Positions 16,150 through 25,281 are shown, counted from the first letter of the stretch. The stretch: 64,000 nt of DNA from Microcystis aeruginosa FD4 (GCF_009792235.1 NZ_CP046973.1:2294001-2358000), one strand, 5' to 3'. The notes: generated by a model not told the origin, from the letters alone. Numbers and translations are program-made.

Positions 16150-16755
16150 TTTAATTGAGAATAGAGATGGTTAATAGGATAGGTTTACAAATAAAAGGGC
16201 TGATTTTATCTTCGTAATCAGTGACAGTTTTATCTAGAAGAATTTCAGCAACTAGAAAATGAAGATTTAGTCTCGTCCTTTTCGTCCCGTCTGGCTGGCA
16301 AAATATCGGGAAATACTGGTCTATTTATAGTTATCATAGTCGCCGATTAAATGTCTTAGAAATCATAAATTTAAACGAGCATTTCGTTAGTTTTAGTCAT
16401 AAATTTGATCAAAAAGGCATTTATTTATCCAAGAAAGTAATCGGGGTTATCCAGAAGCAATTATAACAAAATTTCCCTTGTCTTAAATGGTACATTCTCA
16501 TTTCACCAGTCTAGCTGGTACTTTCTTTTATAGCAATTACCTTAACACAATCTAGTTTCGGCATAAACGATATTTTGTATAAAGGATATCTCAATAAATT
16601 GACTCACAAAAATGGCTATGGTAGAACCCTAAATACAGTAAGCGGATAAGCCTAACTGTACCTAATTCCATCCCCTAACGAGGTAATTTAATCACCCTTT
16701 TTCCTTGATCTGTGCGATCGAGGAATTTACCCTTTATTTTCGTCCGTGAGTATCT
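16150..16755. other. gene-free stretch
   Basis: About 600 A/T-rich bases between the prohibitin gene and the metY-metX fusion. No frame, RNA gene or clear repeat is supported. I looked for an S-adenosylmethionine riboswitch before the methionine gene remnant and saw no convincing one. Confidence 0.5.
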
Positions 16756-17097
16756 ATGTCTGACCGTTACCGTTTCGAGACGCTGCAAGTACACGCCGGC
16801 CAGGAACCTGCCCCCGGAACTAACGCCCGCGCCGTTCCCATCTATGAATCGGTTTTACAGTCGATTCAACAACCGACGGCGATCGTGGCGATCGATTCGG
16901 ATCTTCTTTATCCTCCCGTAGAACAAGAGGAGTTGGCGAAATATATCCCCAATTCGCAATTATTCTGGTTGCGATCGCCGCACGGTCACGATGGGTTTTT
17001 AATGGATGGCGATATGGATGCGTTGAATGATCTTCTCGTGGCTTTCCGTTTAGAAAGGGGAACTCGTGACGGTTGCGGGTTCGGGATGGCGGGGTAG
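16756..17097 (+). pseudogene. metY-metX deletion fusion
   Basis: The first 30 residues (MSDRYRFETLQVHAGQEPAP up to AVPIY) are the N-terminus of O-acetylhomoserine sulfhydrylase (MetY). From residue 32 the protein is the C-terminus of homoserine O-acetyltransferase (MetX): SVLQSIQQPTAIVAIDSDLL, then the SPHGHDGFL motif with the catalytic histidine. The join is in frame near 16846. A metY-metX operon that lost everything between these points would give exactly this. Neither enzyme can work: MetY lacks its PLP domain and MetX its nucleophile serine. Methionine must be made another way or these genes exist elsewhere. Confidence 0.85.
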
Positions 17098-17145
17098 AGG
17101 GCGATCGGCGTTGCTGCGCTGGAGGCGAGTGTGGTAAGGTTGTTA

Positions 17146-17154
17146 TGATATAAT
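17146..17154 (+). promoter_or_regulatory. extended -10 promoter for the 17192 gene
   Basis: TGATATAAT is a perfect extended -10 (TGnTATAAT), 37 bp before the ATG of the 308-aa gene. There is no good -35 hexamer, as expected for an extended -10 promoter. Confidence 0.55.
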
Positions 17155-17191
17155 CATTAGATAACATCGTACTGTTAGTGGATAAGCTCCT

Positions 17192-18118
17192 ATGGCTTGT
17201 AAAGAGAATCACTTAACTGATTGGAAAATCACCAAACCTATTCTGATTAATAAAGATAACTCTAAAAAAATTTCCGATTCTTTTTCTTTTGATAATTATT
17301 TTAAAAAAGAATCAATCAAGCTTTTTTTGTTAAAAAATAAAATCGTCATTGTCAACTATCGCAATCAAAGTTTTTTTAGGAAGGTTGATGAATGTTTGAC
17401 AAAAATTATTGAAAATTTATACGAAAGCAAAGTTTTTTTTGAATCTATTTCTTGGCAATCTGCAAAAACCAATGACGAAATAAACAAAGAAATTAAAGAC
17501 ATAGCTGGCAACATTAAAATTCTTTTTGAAAAAAGAGAATGGCATCAAGTCTACAATGCAATAGATCATGCAATTTTTGCAATTAAAAGTTTTGTTGAAC
17601 TAAATTCACAAGACGCTACATATATCGACCGCGAAACCATCGATTTTTTAAGAGAAAAAGCTATAAATTTATATCGAGATTTTCGTATTCTCGATAACAA
17701 TTGGAATTCTTTAAAAATAATTATCGCAAAATATTGCAGTTATTCTGAAAGAGATTTATTTTATCTAGAAGAAGATTTTTTAAAAGTTTTTTCAGAAAAA
17801 TTAGAAACGTTTGGTGACAAGCTAGAAGATTACATTGATTTTTTTGATATTGAAACTCTTCAAGATATTCAAGTAATAATGAGCGATATAATCGATCAGT
17901 CTCGTAAAAAAAATATAGATTTCAGTACGCCGACTGATTCCAAAAACTCTTTTAGAGTTCGGATTCGCAATGCGGCTGGATTTATTGACAGACTAATTGA
18001 TTTTGTGGTTGAAGAGTCGGAGTCCGAAGATCAAGAGATTCTGGAAGTGATCGCTAATCACAGTAATTTTACTTTTTTGAAAGAGGAAAATATAAAAGAG
18101 GAGTATGTTAAAAATTGA
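17192..18118 (+). CDS. unrecognised 308-aa protein paired with a PemK/MazF toxin
   Basis: I do not recognise a family. The 308-aa protein is A/T-rich in codon use, mostly helical and acidic/lysine-rich, with no signal peptide or membrane span. A conserved-looking core runs EWHQVYNAIDHAIFAIKSFV through ETIDFLREKAINLYRDFRIL. Its stop overlaps the start of the PemK-like gene by 4 bp, the arrangement expected of a coupled pair. It could be an oversized antitoxin, a helical adaptor, or a nucleic-acid partner. Base composition lower in G+C than both flanking genes suggests recent acquisition. Confidence 0.7.
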   Translation: MACKENHLTDWKITKPILINKDNSKKISDSFSFDNYFKKESIKLFLLKNKIVIVNYRNQSFFRKVDECLTKIIENLYESKVFFESISWQSAKTNDEINKEIKDIAGNIKILFEKREWHQVYNAIDHAIFAIKSFVELNSQDATYIDRETIDFLREKAINLYRDFRILDNNWNSLKIIIAKYCSYSERDLFYLEEDFLKVFSEKLETFGDKLEDYIDFFDIETLQDIQVIMSDIIDQSRKKNIDFSTPTDSKNSFRVRIRNAAGFIDRLIDFVVEESESEDQEILEVIANHSNFTFLKEENIKEEYVKN

Positions 18119-18540
18119 ATCAAGTGTCCGTTTTTTATAAAAAAGGAGATGTGGTATATGCTCCCTTTCCCTATCAGGATAATACAGAAGAAGAGAAAGA
18201 AAGGCCTGTTCTAATCCTCGCTCCTGTATTAGAGGGAAAAGGGTTTATCTGCGCTTACATAACTAGCAATTCTAATAAAAGATCGGGGATGATCGAAATT
18301 AAGCGGAGGGATTTTAAAGAAGGACATCTAGATGATGAATACAAAGCTTCTTATGTTAAACCGGACCGCATATCCACACTTGATAGAGAATTATTTAGAA
18401 GAAAATGCGGGACTTTGAGAGATGAAGTCGTAGATAAAATTATTCAAACTCTTATTGAATTATTGCAAAAACCGCCTCAATCACCTCCCTCCCCTAAAAG
18501 TATAGAACGGCCTCCTAAACCTAAAAAGAAGAATTTTTAA
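18115..18540 (+). CDS. type II toxin of PemK/MazF family
   Basis: 141 aa. The CcdB/PemK fold signature is clear: GDVVYAPFPYQDNTEEEKER, then PVLILAP, an ITS strand, and YVKPDRISTLDREL. MazF/PemK toxins are ribonucleases that cut mRNA at short sites. The likely start is the TTG overlapping the previous stop (AATTGA), with GAGGAG about 14 bp upstream; a GTG at 18124 is an alternative. The C-terminal 30 residues are an unusual proline/lysine tail (PPQSPPSPK). The partner is not a classic MazE/PemI. Confidence 0.85.
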   Translation: MNQVSVFYKKGDVVYAPFPYQDNTEEEKERPVLILAPVLEGKGFICAYITSNSNKRSGMIEIKRRDFKEGHLDDEYKASYVKPDRISTLDRELFRRKCGTLRDEVVDKIIQTLIELLQKPPQSPPSPKSIERPPKPKKKNF

Positions 18541-18553
18541 AATAAAATATGCA

Positions 18554-20704
18554 CTAAATCTGATAATCCATGACGAAAACCACCTTACCCCCCCGTGCGT
18601 TGGCACTTAAGGCCGCAGTCATCTTCTTGGGATAGGGGAGATTGAGATTATTCATCAACTCCACGAAATCCTCGCGGTCGCGGCCAGCGAAACGGGGATT
18701 CCAGTGCTTTTCCTCACCGATCGAGGAGACCGTTCTGCCCAGATAATCGTGACAGGGGTAAACTAGCGTATCGTCGGGGAGGGTGAACAACTTCTCCGTT
18801 ACCGTCTTGTATAACACCTCCGGCGAACCGTTCTGAAAATCGGTACGACCGCAACCGCGAATTAAGAGTGCATCCCCCGTTAATAGGCGTTTTTCATCGA
18901 TGAGATAGGCTATATGACTATCGGTGTGGCCCGGAGTGGCGATCGCTTTTAGCTGCTGACCTGCCACAATCCAGATGTCGCCATCGCGTACATAACCATC
19001 GATATCGCTCACTTCGGCGTTTTCGGGAACGAGGATCGAACAGTTGGTTAACTCCCGTAAGCGGTGCGCTCCGGTGATATGGTCGGCGTGGACATGGGTT
19101 TCCATGGTGTAGCCTAGGTTTAACCCCAACTGCCAAAGAATCTGCCGATCGCGATCAACCTGTTCGAGGACCGGATCGATTAAAATCGCCTCCCCCGTAC
19201 CCGAATCAGCGATCAGATAGGTGTAGGTACTCGATTCCCTATCAAAAAGCTGACGGAAAATCGGCGCTGCCGGCCGGAATGCGATCGAGTAGGCCGCGGG
19301 GAGAGAAATTCTCTCTTTCAGCGATCGCAACAACTCCCGGGCCAGTTCGGCCGCCTGTAAACGCAGTTCGGGAATGGCGGTGGTTTCCCAGAGATCACCT
19401 TTGCGGGGATTTCCCAAGGTGTAGAGCGTTGGCGATGCCGTACCGTCTGGCCTGAGAATCGCCCCGTTGTCCGCGGTTTCGATGCCACAATTCAAAGGAT
19501 GGGGACGGATTAACCCCCGTTGGCGAAGATGAACGACGAGGGGATCGGTTATGGTCGCGTAATCGTTACCCGCGCCGGTACAGTTAATGATTCGATCGAC
19601 CGGTAGGTTTAACAGGTTTCCCGTTCCCCGTTGACGGATAGTAACCTCTACACAGCCGTTTTTATCCTCAGCAGTTTCAATTCTTCCCGCATGATAGGTT
19701 AATTGTCCCGATTCTACGGCCTGATCGAGGATACCGGCGATCTCATCGGCGACGCGATGGCGAAGAACCTCCCAATAGGCTTTCAGGTGGCGTAGAAATC
19801 TGGCGCGTTCGGCTATCGGCAGAGAATGCCATAGACCTTGAGATATAGGACGTAAGGCGTTTAAAACGGCGCGCCAGTCGTGACCTTGACTCTCTGCGCT
19901 TTTTACCTCCGCGCGAATTCGCCTTAGGAGTCCCCGCGCGGTCTTGGGTGCGGTTTCGAGGGTAAGGAACGGGGGATAGGGATCGGTGGGTCGGTGCGAT
20001 CGGGGGAGCAGGCCATGACGGGAAACCGCGTGGATTTTGCCCGTGAATCCCCTTTGTGCCAGGGAAACCACCATATCCACCATCGTTAACCCCGTACCGA
20101 CCAGCAGCATCGTCCCGTCGGGTTTTAGCTCGGTGAGTGTCTCCGTCTCCCAAGCGTCGCGGAGAGAGAGGGAATTGAGAGACGCGAGGGGTTGGGGAAC
20201 CGTTGCGGGAAAATTGCCCAGCGCCAGAACTACTTTAGCGGCACTGATTTTCTTGCCTCCTTTGAGGGTAATCGTCGCTTTTTCCCCGTCGAGTACCAGA
20301 TCGATCGCCGCATCGGTAAATGTTTCCAGACGGTGATCGGCAATGGCGTTGTCGCGCGCTTCTTCTAGGATCGATCGGATGTATTTGCCGTACACTAGAC
20401 GCGGTACGAAGCTGGCCGGATCGATCGATCGATAGCCGTTATCCGCTAACCAGTGGAGGAAATGTTCGGGATCGTCCTCGAAGGCGCTCATTTTGCCTGC
20501 GGGAATATTGAGCAGGTGGCCGCTGTCTCGCGTTCCGTAGGCGATCCCCGTACCGAGGGGTTTTCGGCGCTCGATCAGGGCGATCGATAATGGAGTCCCT
20601 GTGTCGCGCAACAGGTTCGCTGTCACGAGGGAGCCACTAAATCCTCCCCCGATAATGGCGATGTCGAAAGTTGCAGAAAATTGATTCCGGTCAATGTAGC
20701 TCAT
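18554..20704 (-). CDS. FAD/NAD(P)-binding protein fused to persulfide-dioxygenase-like metallo-beta-lactamase domain
   Basis: A 716-aa two-part protein. Residues 10-470 are a FAD/NAD(P)-binding domain of the YdhS type: IIGGGFSG at 17-24, LVGTGLTMVDM at 201-211, and INCTGAGNDY near 373. Residues 480-716 are a metallo-beta-lactamase fold close to ETHE1/persulfide dioxygenases: THVHADH at 536-542, GHTDSH with H593, D611 and H652 as further metal ligands, and GRTDFQ. The second half may oxidise glutathione persulfide to sulfite, and the flavoprotein half might supply or use the sulfur redox partner (inference). Base composition is richer in G+C than its neighbours. Confidence 0.85.
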   Translation of the reverse strand: MSYIDRNQFSATFDIAIIGGGFSGSLVTANLLRDTGTPLSIALIERRKPLGTGIAYGTRDSGHLLNIPAGKMSAFEDDPEHFLHWLADNGYRSIDPASFVPRLVYGKYIRSILEEARDNAIADHRLETFTDAAIDLVLDGEKATITLKGGKKISAAKVVLALGNFPATVPQPLASLNSLSLRDAWETETLTELKPDGTMLLVGTGLTMVDMVVSLAQRGFTGKIHAVSRHGLLPRSHRPTDPYPPFLTLETAPKTARGLLRRIRAEVKSAESQGHDWRAVLNALRPISQGLWHSLPIAERARFLRHLKAYWEVLRHRVADEIAGILDQAVESGQLTYHAGRIETAEDKNGCVEVTIRQRGTGNLLNLPVDRIINCTGAGNDYATITDPLVVHLRQRGLIRPHPLNCGIETADNGAILRPDGTASPTLYTLGNPRKGDLWETTAIPELRLQAAELARELLRSLKERISLPAAYSIAFRPAAPIFRQLFDRESSTYTYLIADSGTGEAILIDPVLEQVDRDRQILWQLGLNLGYTMETHVHADHITGAHRLRELTNCSILVPENAEVSDIDGYVRDGDIWIVAGQQLKAIATPGHTDSHIAYLIDEKRLLTGDALLIRGCGRTDFQNGSPEVLYKTVTEKLFTLPDDTLVYPCHDYLGRTVSSIGEEKHWNPRFAGRDREDFVELMNNLNLPYPKKMTAALSANARGGKVVFVMDYQI

Positions 20705-20774
20705 AGATAAGGGGTATGGTAAGGGTGTCCTTGGGGAGATAAGATGCGTTTAGTTGAGCATTTCGGTCATCGAT

Positions 20775-20868
20775 AGGCGATGCCCATTTGTTGAAAAATA
20801 GTATTAATTCGCCGATGTCGGTTTTTGCAGGAAGCTTCGGCCGCTATTTGTTGTTTTTTAATTGTCAT
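20775..20868 (-). pseudogene. prohibitin gene remnant
   Basis: Minus-strand reading gives MTIKKQQIAAEAS and, after a few residues, RINTIFQQMG, matching two separated segments of the prohibitin at 15343-16149 (RIQKEQIAAEASSK and EVNNIFQQIGDE). The region between them has been lost. It is too short to function. Confidence 0.6.
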
Positions 20869-20953
20869 AACAAATCCTTTTATAACTTTTCAAGAGGATT
20901 TAGTATTAGTTAGTCTAGCTAAGTGGCTGGGTGGAATTAAATATAAGATGAAC

Positions 20954-21019
20954 GTAGGTTGGGTTGAAGCATGAAACCCAACGCCTGCTCATGTTACGAA
21001 GTGCGCTAACCCATCCTAC
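20954..21019. repeat. 66-bp inverted-end repeat
   Basis: GTAGGTTGGGTT at the left and AACCCATCCTAC at the right form terminal inverted repeats around ACCCAACGC. It resembles the GTGCGTTA-type repeats at 9878, 29950 and 30083 in design. It lies in the 360-bp gap downstream of the CadD gene, where I see nothing else except the prohibitin remnant. Confidence 0.65.
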
Positions 21020-21067
21020 AAATAATTTTGCCTCCCTACTTAAAAGACGATTTTTAGGCATTCTTGG

Positions 21068-21706
21068 TTAAGACATTAAAAATAAACGATAGGATCGGCT
21101 GTCAACTAATATATAAATCCCTAGAGAAATATAGATAAAAGGACTAATTTTATGTCCGTAGTTTGTAACCACTTTAGCTATCCTGGGATGGGTAATCAAA
21201 AAATAGCCTAGGATGCACCAAATCCCCATCATGAGATAAAAAACTATCATGATAATTAAGACGCGCATCGGGGAATTATTGGCAAAAAGAGAGGTATAGA
21301 TACCAATATTATCACCACCATTAGCCACGGTCACGGCAGCAACGTAATAGGTTTGGGAGGGAAAACGAGGAACAAAGGAGCGATTTTTAGAATAATTAAC
21401 ATCTTCTCTTACTTCTTGAATGTAATCCTCATTTTCCCTTGACAAAAGTTGTTTAATGCCGATAATCAAAGGTATAAATCCTAATAGACCAATCCATTCT
21501 TTAGACACCAGTAACCCAAATAGTAAACCGAGGGAACTAGCTAGGAGAATCAGGGTAAAACCGAGGTATTGACCAACAATCAGGTGTCGAGGTCGAAAAT
21601 TAGCATTAAGTCGCGAGAAAAACAACATTAGCACCATCAGATCATCAAGATTTGTGGCTACAAAACTCGTCACGCTAGTAATTAAAAGGGTTACTAACCA
21701 ATTCAT
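21068..21706 (-). CDS. CadD family cadmium-resistance-type transporter
   Basis: 212 aa with five to six hydrophobic helices. Motifs VTSFVATNLDDLMVLMLFF (residues 13-31) and AAVTVANGGDNIGIYTSLF are the two CadD repeats with the conserved Asp pairs. The family is related to LysE-type exporters and is linked to cadmium or other cation export; the substrate here is not proven. The Crp-type regulator gene ends upstream of it, 30 bp away on the same strand, so the two probably form an operon. Confidence 0.85.
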   Translation of the reverse strand: MNWLVTLLITSVTSFVATNLDDLMVLMLFFSRLNANFRPRHLIVGQYLGFTLILLASSLGLLFGLLVSKEWIGLLGFIPLIIGIKQLLSRENEDYIQEVREDVNYSKNRSFVPRFPSQTYYVAAVTVANGGDNIGIYTSLFANNSPMRVLIIMIVFYLMMGIWCILGYFLITHPRIAKVVTNYGHKISPFIYISLGIYILVDSRSYRLFLMS

Positions 21707-21736
21707 AGATTGAAAAAAGAGATAATCCTTCCCATT

Positions 21737-22312
21737 CTAAATCTCGTAGTGCCAGATGTCCTCCTCTCGTAAAAGAAGACGATGGACGGGAAGACGTTCC
21801 ACGGCCCCCTGTTGTTCTAGACTATTAAGTGCGCGGGTAATTGTGACTCTAGTGGTTCCTAATAAGTCAGCGATATCCTGATGAGTTAGACGCACATCAA
21901 TTAATTGTCCAGTACCAGTTTGTTTACCAAATTGATTACCTAACCATGACAGTAATTTCACAACCATAATATCAGTACGTTTGTAGCTACGAATAATACT
22001 TAGTTCTTGTGCTTGCTGAAGATGAGACAGCAGAATTTCTGCCATTTGATAACTCTCAACTGTGGAAAAGGAAACTGCTTGCACAGGAGTGATGCACTCA
22101 ACTTGATAGGGATTGACTCTCTCTAGGGTTTTGCCAACAAAATTGCCGGGTCCCCACAATCCCAAGACGATCAGGGTTCCATCTTCTAACCAGGTGGAGG
22201 TTTTTACGACTCCACTCTCGATTTTCCAGAAATTAGGGTTTCTAAGGGGCAAAATCGCCCGATTATCAAAGTGCCAGCGATGGGGGGTTGATGGTTGATA
22301 GGTAAGCGTCAT
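21737..22312 (-). CDS. Crp/Fnr family transcriptional regulator
   Basis: 191 aa. Residues 15-110 are a shortened cyclic-nucleotide-binding-type beta-barrel (GVVKTSTWLEDGTLIVLGLWG) followed by a dimer helix. Residues 142-170 are the winged helix: LTHQDIADLLGTTRVTITRA. The residues that bind cAMP in Crp are not evident, so the ligand is unknown, as in many NtcA relatives. Placed directly before the CadD-type transporter, it may control that gene. Confidence 0.88.
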   Translation of the reverse strand: MTLTYQPSTPHRWHFDNRAILPLRNPNFWKIESGVVKTSTWLEDGTLIVLGLWGPGNFVGKTLERVNPYQVECITPVQAVSFSTVESYQMAEILLSHLQQAQELSIIRSYKRTDIMVVKLLSWLGNQFGKQTGTGQLIDVRLTHQDIADLLGTTRVTITRALNSLEQQGAVERLPVHRLLLREEDIWHYEI

Positions 22313-22469
22313 GATTGATAATTAATTTTGATTAGGTACTTAGCTAGTCAAAAGCACAAGGTCGTCGAGAAAGGGGCTTTTTAGACGAGTTAGTTTTTTT
22401 GGGAGAATTTTGGGGTAAAAACGATAATTACCCCAAAAAAGACTGATTTTATGCCCTTGCAAGCCCTAT

Positions 22470-23144
22470 TTATTTCGGGGTGCTAGTCTTCTCCAGTTCC
22501 GTGGTAGCCGAGGAGATCAGTTCTTGCCAAGCTCGATCGCTTTCCTGTAGAGTTTGTTTAACTGCGTCGATGGTCTTTTCCACGCGAGTTTTCAGGAAAG
22601 GGGAAGCACTGTCTTTGAGTCGTTCGGTGTCGTCGGCCAAGATATCGATCGTCTCGGAGGTATTAACGAGGCTCTTTTCTAGGGTAATAAGGTTGTTTTG
22701 CAGGGTTTCACTGAGTTTAGCCCCGGATTTGCTCAATTTTTTCGTAAATTTACTCACTTTTTCCCCTAGATCGTCAATATTGTCCGCTAAGTCCTCTAGG
22801 TTGTCCTGTTGAGCTTCGATAATCTTCTTGTCGAGAGAAGGAGCGGCCAGTTGAGCATTTAGGTCATCGATAGCCGATTTTGTCGCTTGGATGGCTTTTT
22901 CATAGGCAATTTGGGCATCTTCCAGAATTTTTGGGCTAGAAACCTCATTTTTTTTCTTGACCGGTTCCACCACAGTGCCACCCGTTGCCGTTGCACGGTC
23001 GATGACGGCCAACTGTTCGGGGAGTAGCGGCAACGCGATCGCATTTCCTCTTCCCCCGAGGAGCAAAGTGACAGTTAAGAGGAAAATCAGCAGCCGGACA
23101 ACTTGATTTTTGAGGCTTTGAAAGCTCTTATTTCGGTTAATCAT
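22470..23144 (-). CDS. secreted coiled-coil protein, hypothetical
   Basis: 224 aa. A signal peptide spans about residues 15-38 (LLIFLLTVTLLLGGRGNAIA). The rest is almost entirely helical with heptad-like leucines: NLEDLADNIDDLGEKVSKFT, and further turns to the C-terminus. I do not recognise a family. It is probably periplasmic or surface-bound; it has no lipobox cysteine. It lies alone between the Crp-type regulator and the MgtC gene, all on the minus strand. Confidence 0.65.
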   Translation of the reverse strand: MINRNKSFQSLKNQVVRLLIFLLTVTLLLGGRGNAIALPLLPEQLAVIDRATATGGTVVEPVKKKNEVSSPKILEDAQIAYEKAIQATKSAIDDLNAQLAAPSLDKKIIEAQQDNLEDLADNIDDLGEKVSKFTKKLSKSGAKLSETLQNNLITLEKSLVNTSETIDILADDTERLKDSASPFLKTRVEKTIDAVKQTLQESDRAWQELISSATTELEKTSTPK

Positions 23145-23350
23145 AATTTAATTTTCTCCTGTTCAGAAAAATTTTTACTCTATCTAGATTTTATCATATC
23201 AAATTTTTATTTGATCAGAAATTTTATAAATAACTTATTGTATTTTTTTAACCAATAAATTGCAGATAAAACATAAGCTTTTTGAGCCAAAAGCCATTAC
23301 AGAAAAGCTTTTACTCTCTTAATAAAATTAATTTTTATCGCTTTTTTTTA

Positions 23351-23887
23351 TTAATGAGACGCTGAACTATCCGATGAATCTATTTCTTGATTAATCGGAG
23401 ATATTTTCTTACGAGCTTTAATATATTTGGCTAAGGGTTGTTTTTTCTTCAGTCGTTTAATGCCACTGAGGGTGGAGAGAGTGAAAAAAGTTCCCACCAG
23501 AACCATCTGCCATAAACCGCAACCGGAAGCGGCGCCTAATCCTGCCGCTAACCAGATAGTCGCCGCCGAAGTCAAACCTTTCACTTGTACCTTATTTAGT
23601 TCCCGATGGGATTGTTGTAGGATGATTCCCGCCCCTAAAAAACCGACACCAGAAGCGACCCCTTGAATAGTACGACTGAGAGCATTAGAAGACGCATAAC
23701 CCACATCTCCCTCCGCTTGTAGGGGAATCATCACGAACATGGCAGCCCCGAGACTAACGATGATAAAAGTTCTCAATCCAGCCGGACGACCGCCTCGCTG
23801 TCGGTTATAACCAATCAGACAGCCGACGGCCATAGCCATACTCAGCCGAAAAATAATCGTTTGCCAATCTGTCGAGTCAAAAAACAT
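23351..23887 (-). CDS. MgtC/SapB family membrane protein
   Basis: 178 aa. Four to five transmembrane helices in the first 140 residues with the family motifs MAVGCLIGYNRQRGGRPAGLR, GASGVGFLGAG-like (here ASGVGFLGAGIILQ) and VKGLTSAATIWLAAGLGAASG. MgtC proteins affect magnesium homeostasis and can inhibit the F1Fo ATPase; this copy has the membrane domain and only a short basic tail. It is likely monocistronic. Confidence 0.9.
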   Translation of the reverse strand: MFFDSTDWQTIIFRLSMAMAVGCLIGYNRQRGGRPAGLRTFIIVSLGAAMFVMIPLQAEGDVGYASSNALSRTIQGVASGVGFLGAGIILQQSHRELNKVQVKGLTSAATIWLAAGLGAASGCGLWQMVLVGTFFTLSTLSGIKRLKKKQPLAKYIKARKKISPINQEIDSSDSSASH

Positions 23888-24084
23888 TGCTTAACCCATC
23901 AAATGAGATAAAAACTTCGCCTAACCAATCAAAGCCTTTTCCAGATACCGCTTTTAATCGTTCCTATTCTCGATCCCGATCGATAATCGTAGTAAAGTCG
24001 GTGTTATACCTCGTTTTAAGCCTTCTTTTTCCGGCATTGTCCCGTGAGTCATCAAAGAGGGATAACAGACCAAAGACTGTCCTA

Positions 24085-25032
24085 TTAGTCGATATCTTCG
24101 AGGTCTTTAAATAGGGCCGTGCTGAGGTAACGTTCCCCGAAACTAGGCTGAATCATGACGATTAATTTATCTTCGTTTTCAGGTCTTTTGCCCACCTGAA
24201 TTGCCGCCCATAAAGCCGCCCCGGCCGATATGCCCGATAGTAGTCCCTCCTGACGAGCTAACCGTCGCGCGTAGGCGAAAGCCTCCGTATCATCGACGAT
24301 AATCACCTCATCGATTAATTCCGGTCGGAAAATTGCCGGAATAAAACCGGCCCCGATACCCTGGATTTTGTGTGGTCCAGGTTGTCCTCCCGATAAGACG
24401 GGACTATTAGCGGGTTCAACTGCGATCGCTTGACATTGGGGACGACGGGGTTTAATGGTTTCGGCAATACCAGTAATGGTTCCCCCGGTTCCCACGCCAC
24501 CAATAACGATATCCACCAGACCATCGGTATCGGCCCAGATTTCTTCGGCGGTGGTTTCCTGGTGAATTTTCGGGTTGGCCGGGTTGCGGAACTGTTGCAA
24601 ACTATAGGCGTTGGGGGTGTTTTCGACTATTTCCTCGGCCCGGGCGATCGCTCCTTTCATGCCTTGGCTACCAGGGGTTAACTCTAATTGCGCCCCGTAA
24701 GCTTTTAACATTGCCCGTCGTTCTAAACTCATGGTTTCGGGCATAGTCAGGACTAAGGGATAGCCTTTGGCCGCCGCTACCATGGCCAGGGCGATGCCGG
24801 TATTGCCGGAAGTGGGTTCCACCAGAATTGTTTTATCGGGGTGAATTAGTCCGGCGGCTTCAGCGTCCTCCACCATACTGACACCAATGCGATCTTTAAC
24901 CGAGGCGGCGGGGTTCATACTTTCCAGTTTCACCACGATGCGGGCTTTTACTCCCTCTGCCACTGGGATTCGATTCAGTTGAACTAGGGGTGTCCGTCCT
25001 ACCAATTGGGTGATGTCTTTTGCGATCGCCAT
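24085..25032 (-). CDS. cysK: cysteine synthase A
   Basis: 315 aa from the ATG at 25032 (MAIAKDITQLVGRTPLVQLN), the standard family start; an upstream in-frame extension to 25095 is unlike homologues. The PLP lysine lies in NPAASVKDR, followed by EPTSGNTGIALA and GTGGTITG, which binds the PLP phosphate. It condenses O-acetylserine with sulfide to make cysteine. It is one of several sulfur-metabolism genes in the window. It overlaps nothing and has its own upstream region. Confidence 0.95.
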   Translation of the reverse strand: MAIAKDITQLVGRTPLVQLNRIPVAEGVKARIVVKLESMNPAASVKDRIGVSMVEDAEAAGLIHPDKTILVEPTSGNTGIALAMVAAAKGYPLVLTMPETMSLERRAMLKAYGAQLELTPGSQGMKGAIARAEEIVENTPNAYSLQQFRNPANPKIHQETTAEEIWADTDGLVDIVIGGVGTGGTITGIAETIKPRRPQCQAIAVEPANSPVLSGGQPGPHKIQGIGAGFIPAIFRPELIDEVIIVDDTEAFAYARRLARQEGLLSGISAGAALWAAIQVGKRPENEDKLIVMIQPSFGERYLSTALFKDLEDID

Positions 25033-25179
25033 AATCCCACTTGCTTTATACTTGTTGGCTATTTTGATTGTATATGTATTTAAAATGTTTTGCAATACTT
25101 TTGAGTTAGAGTAGGTGGGTTACGGCAAATACCTAGGGTTGGCTGATGAGCTTTGCCGAACGTCCGAACGCCCTGAAAA

Positions 25180-25243
25180 TGGATAAAACCCCACACCCCA
25201 CACCCTAACCCCACCAACAAACTTTTTGCCGCAAACCCTAAGT
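25180..25243. mobile_element. MITE-A remnant
   Basis: The stretch ending AACTTTTTGCCGCAAACCCT followed by AAGTA matches the right end of MITE-A copy 3 (AACTTTTTGCCGCATACCCT then AAGTA), with the C-rich block ACCCCACACC before it. The other end is not recognisable, so this is a decayed copy. Confidence 0.6.
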
Positions 25244-25281
25244 AAATATTCATACACAGCAACAATAGAACTAACTGTAAC

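Noticed and set aside
16600..16755. S-adenosylmethionine riboswitch before the metY remnant
   Set aside because: No conserved core helices could be matched; the sequence is A/T-rich without the expected pairings.
22405..22440. Hairpin TTTTGGGGTAA / TTACCCCAAAA as a terminator
   Set aside because: The stem is real but neither strand has a T-run after it; the A/T runs are within or before the stem, so termination is not supported.
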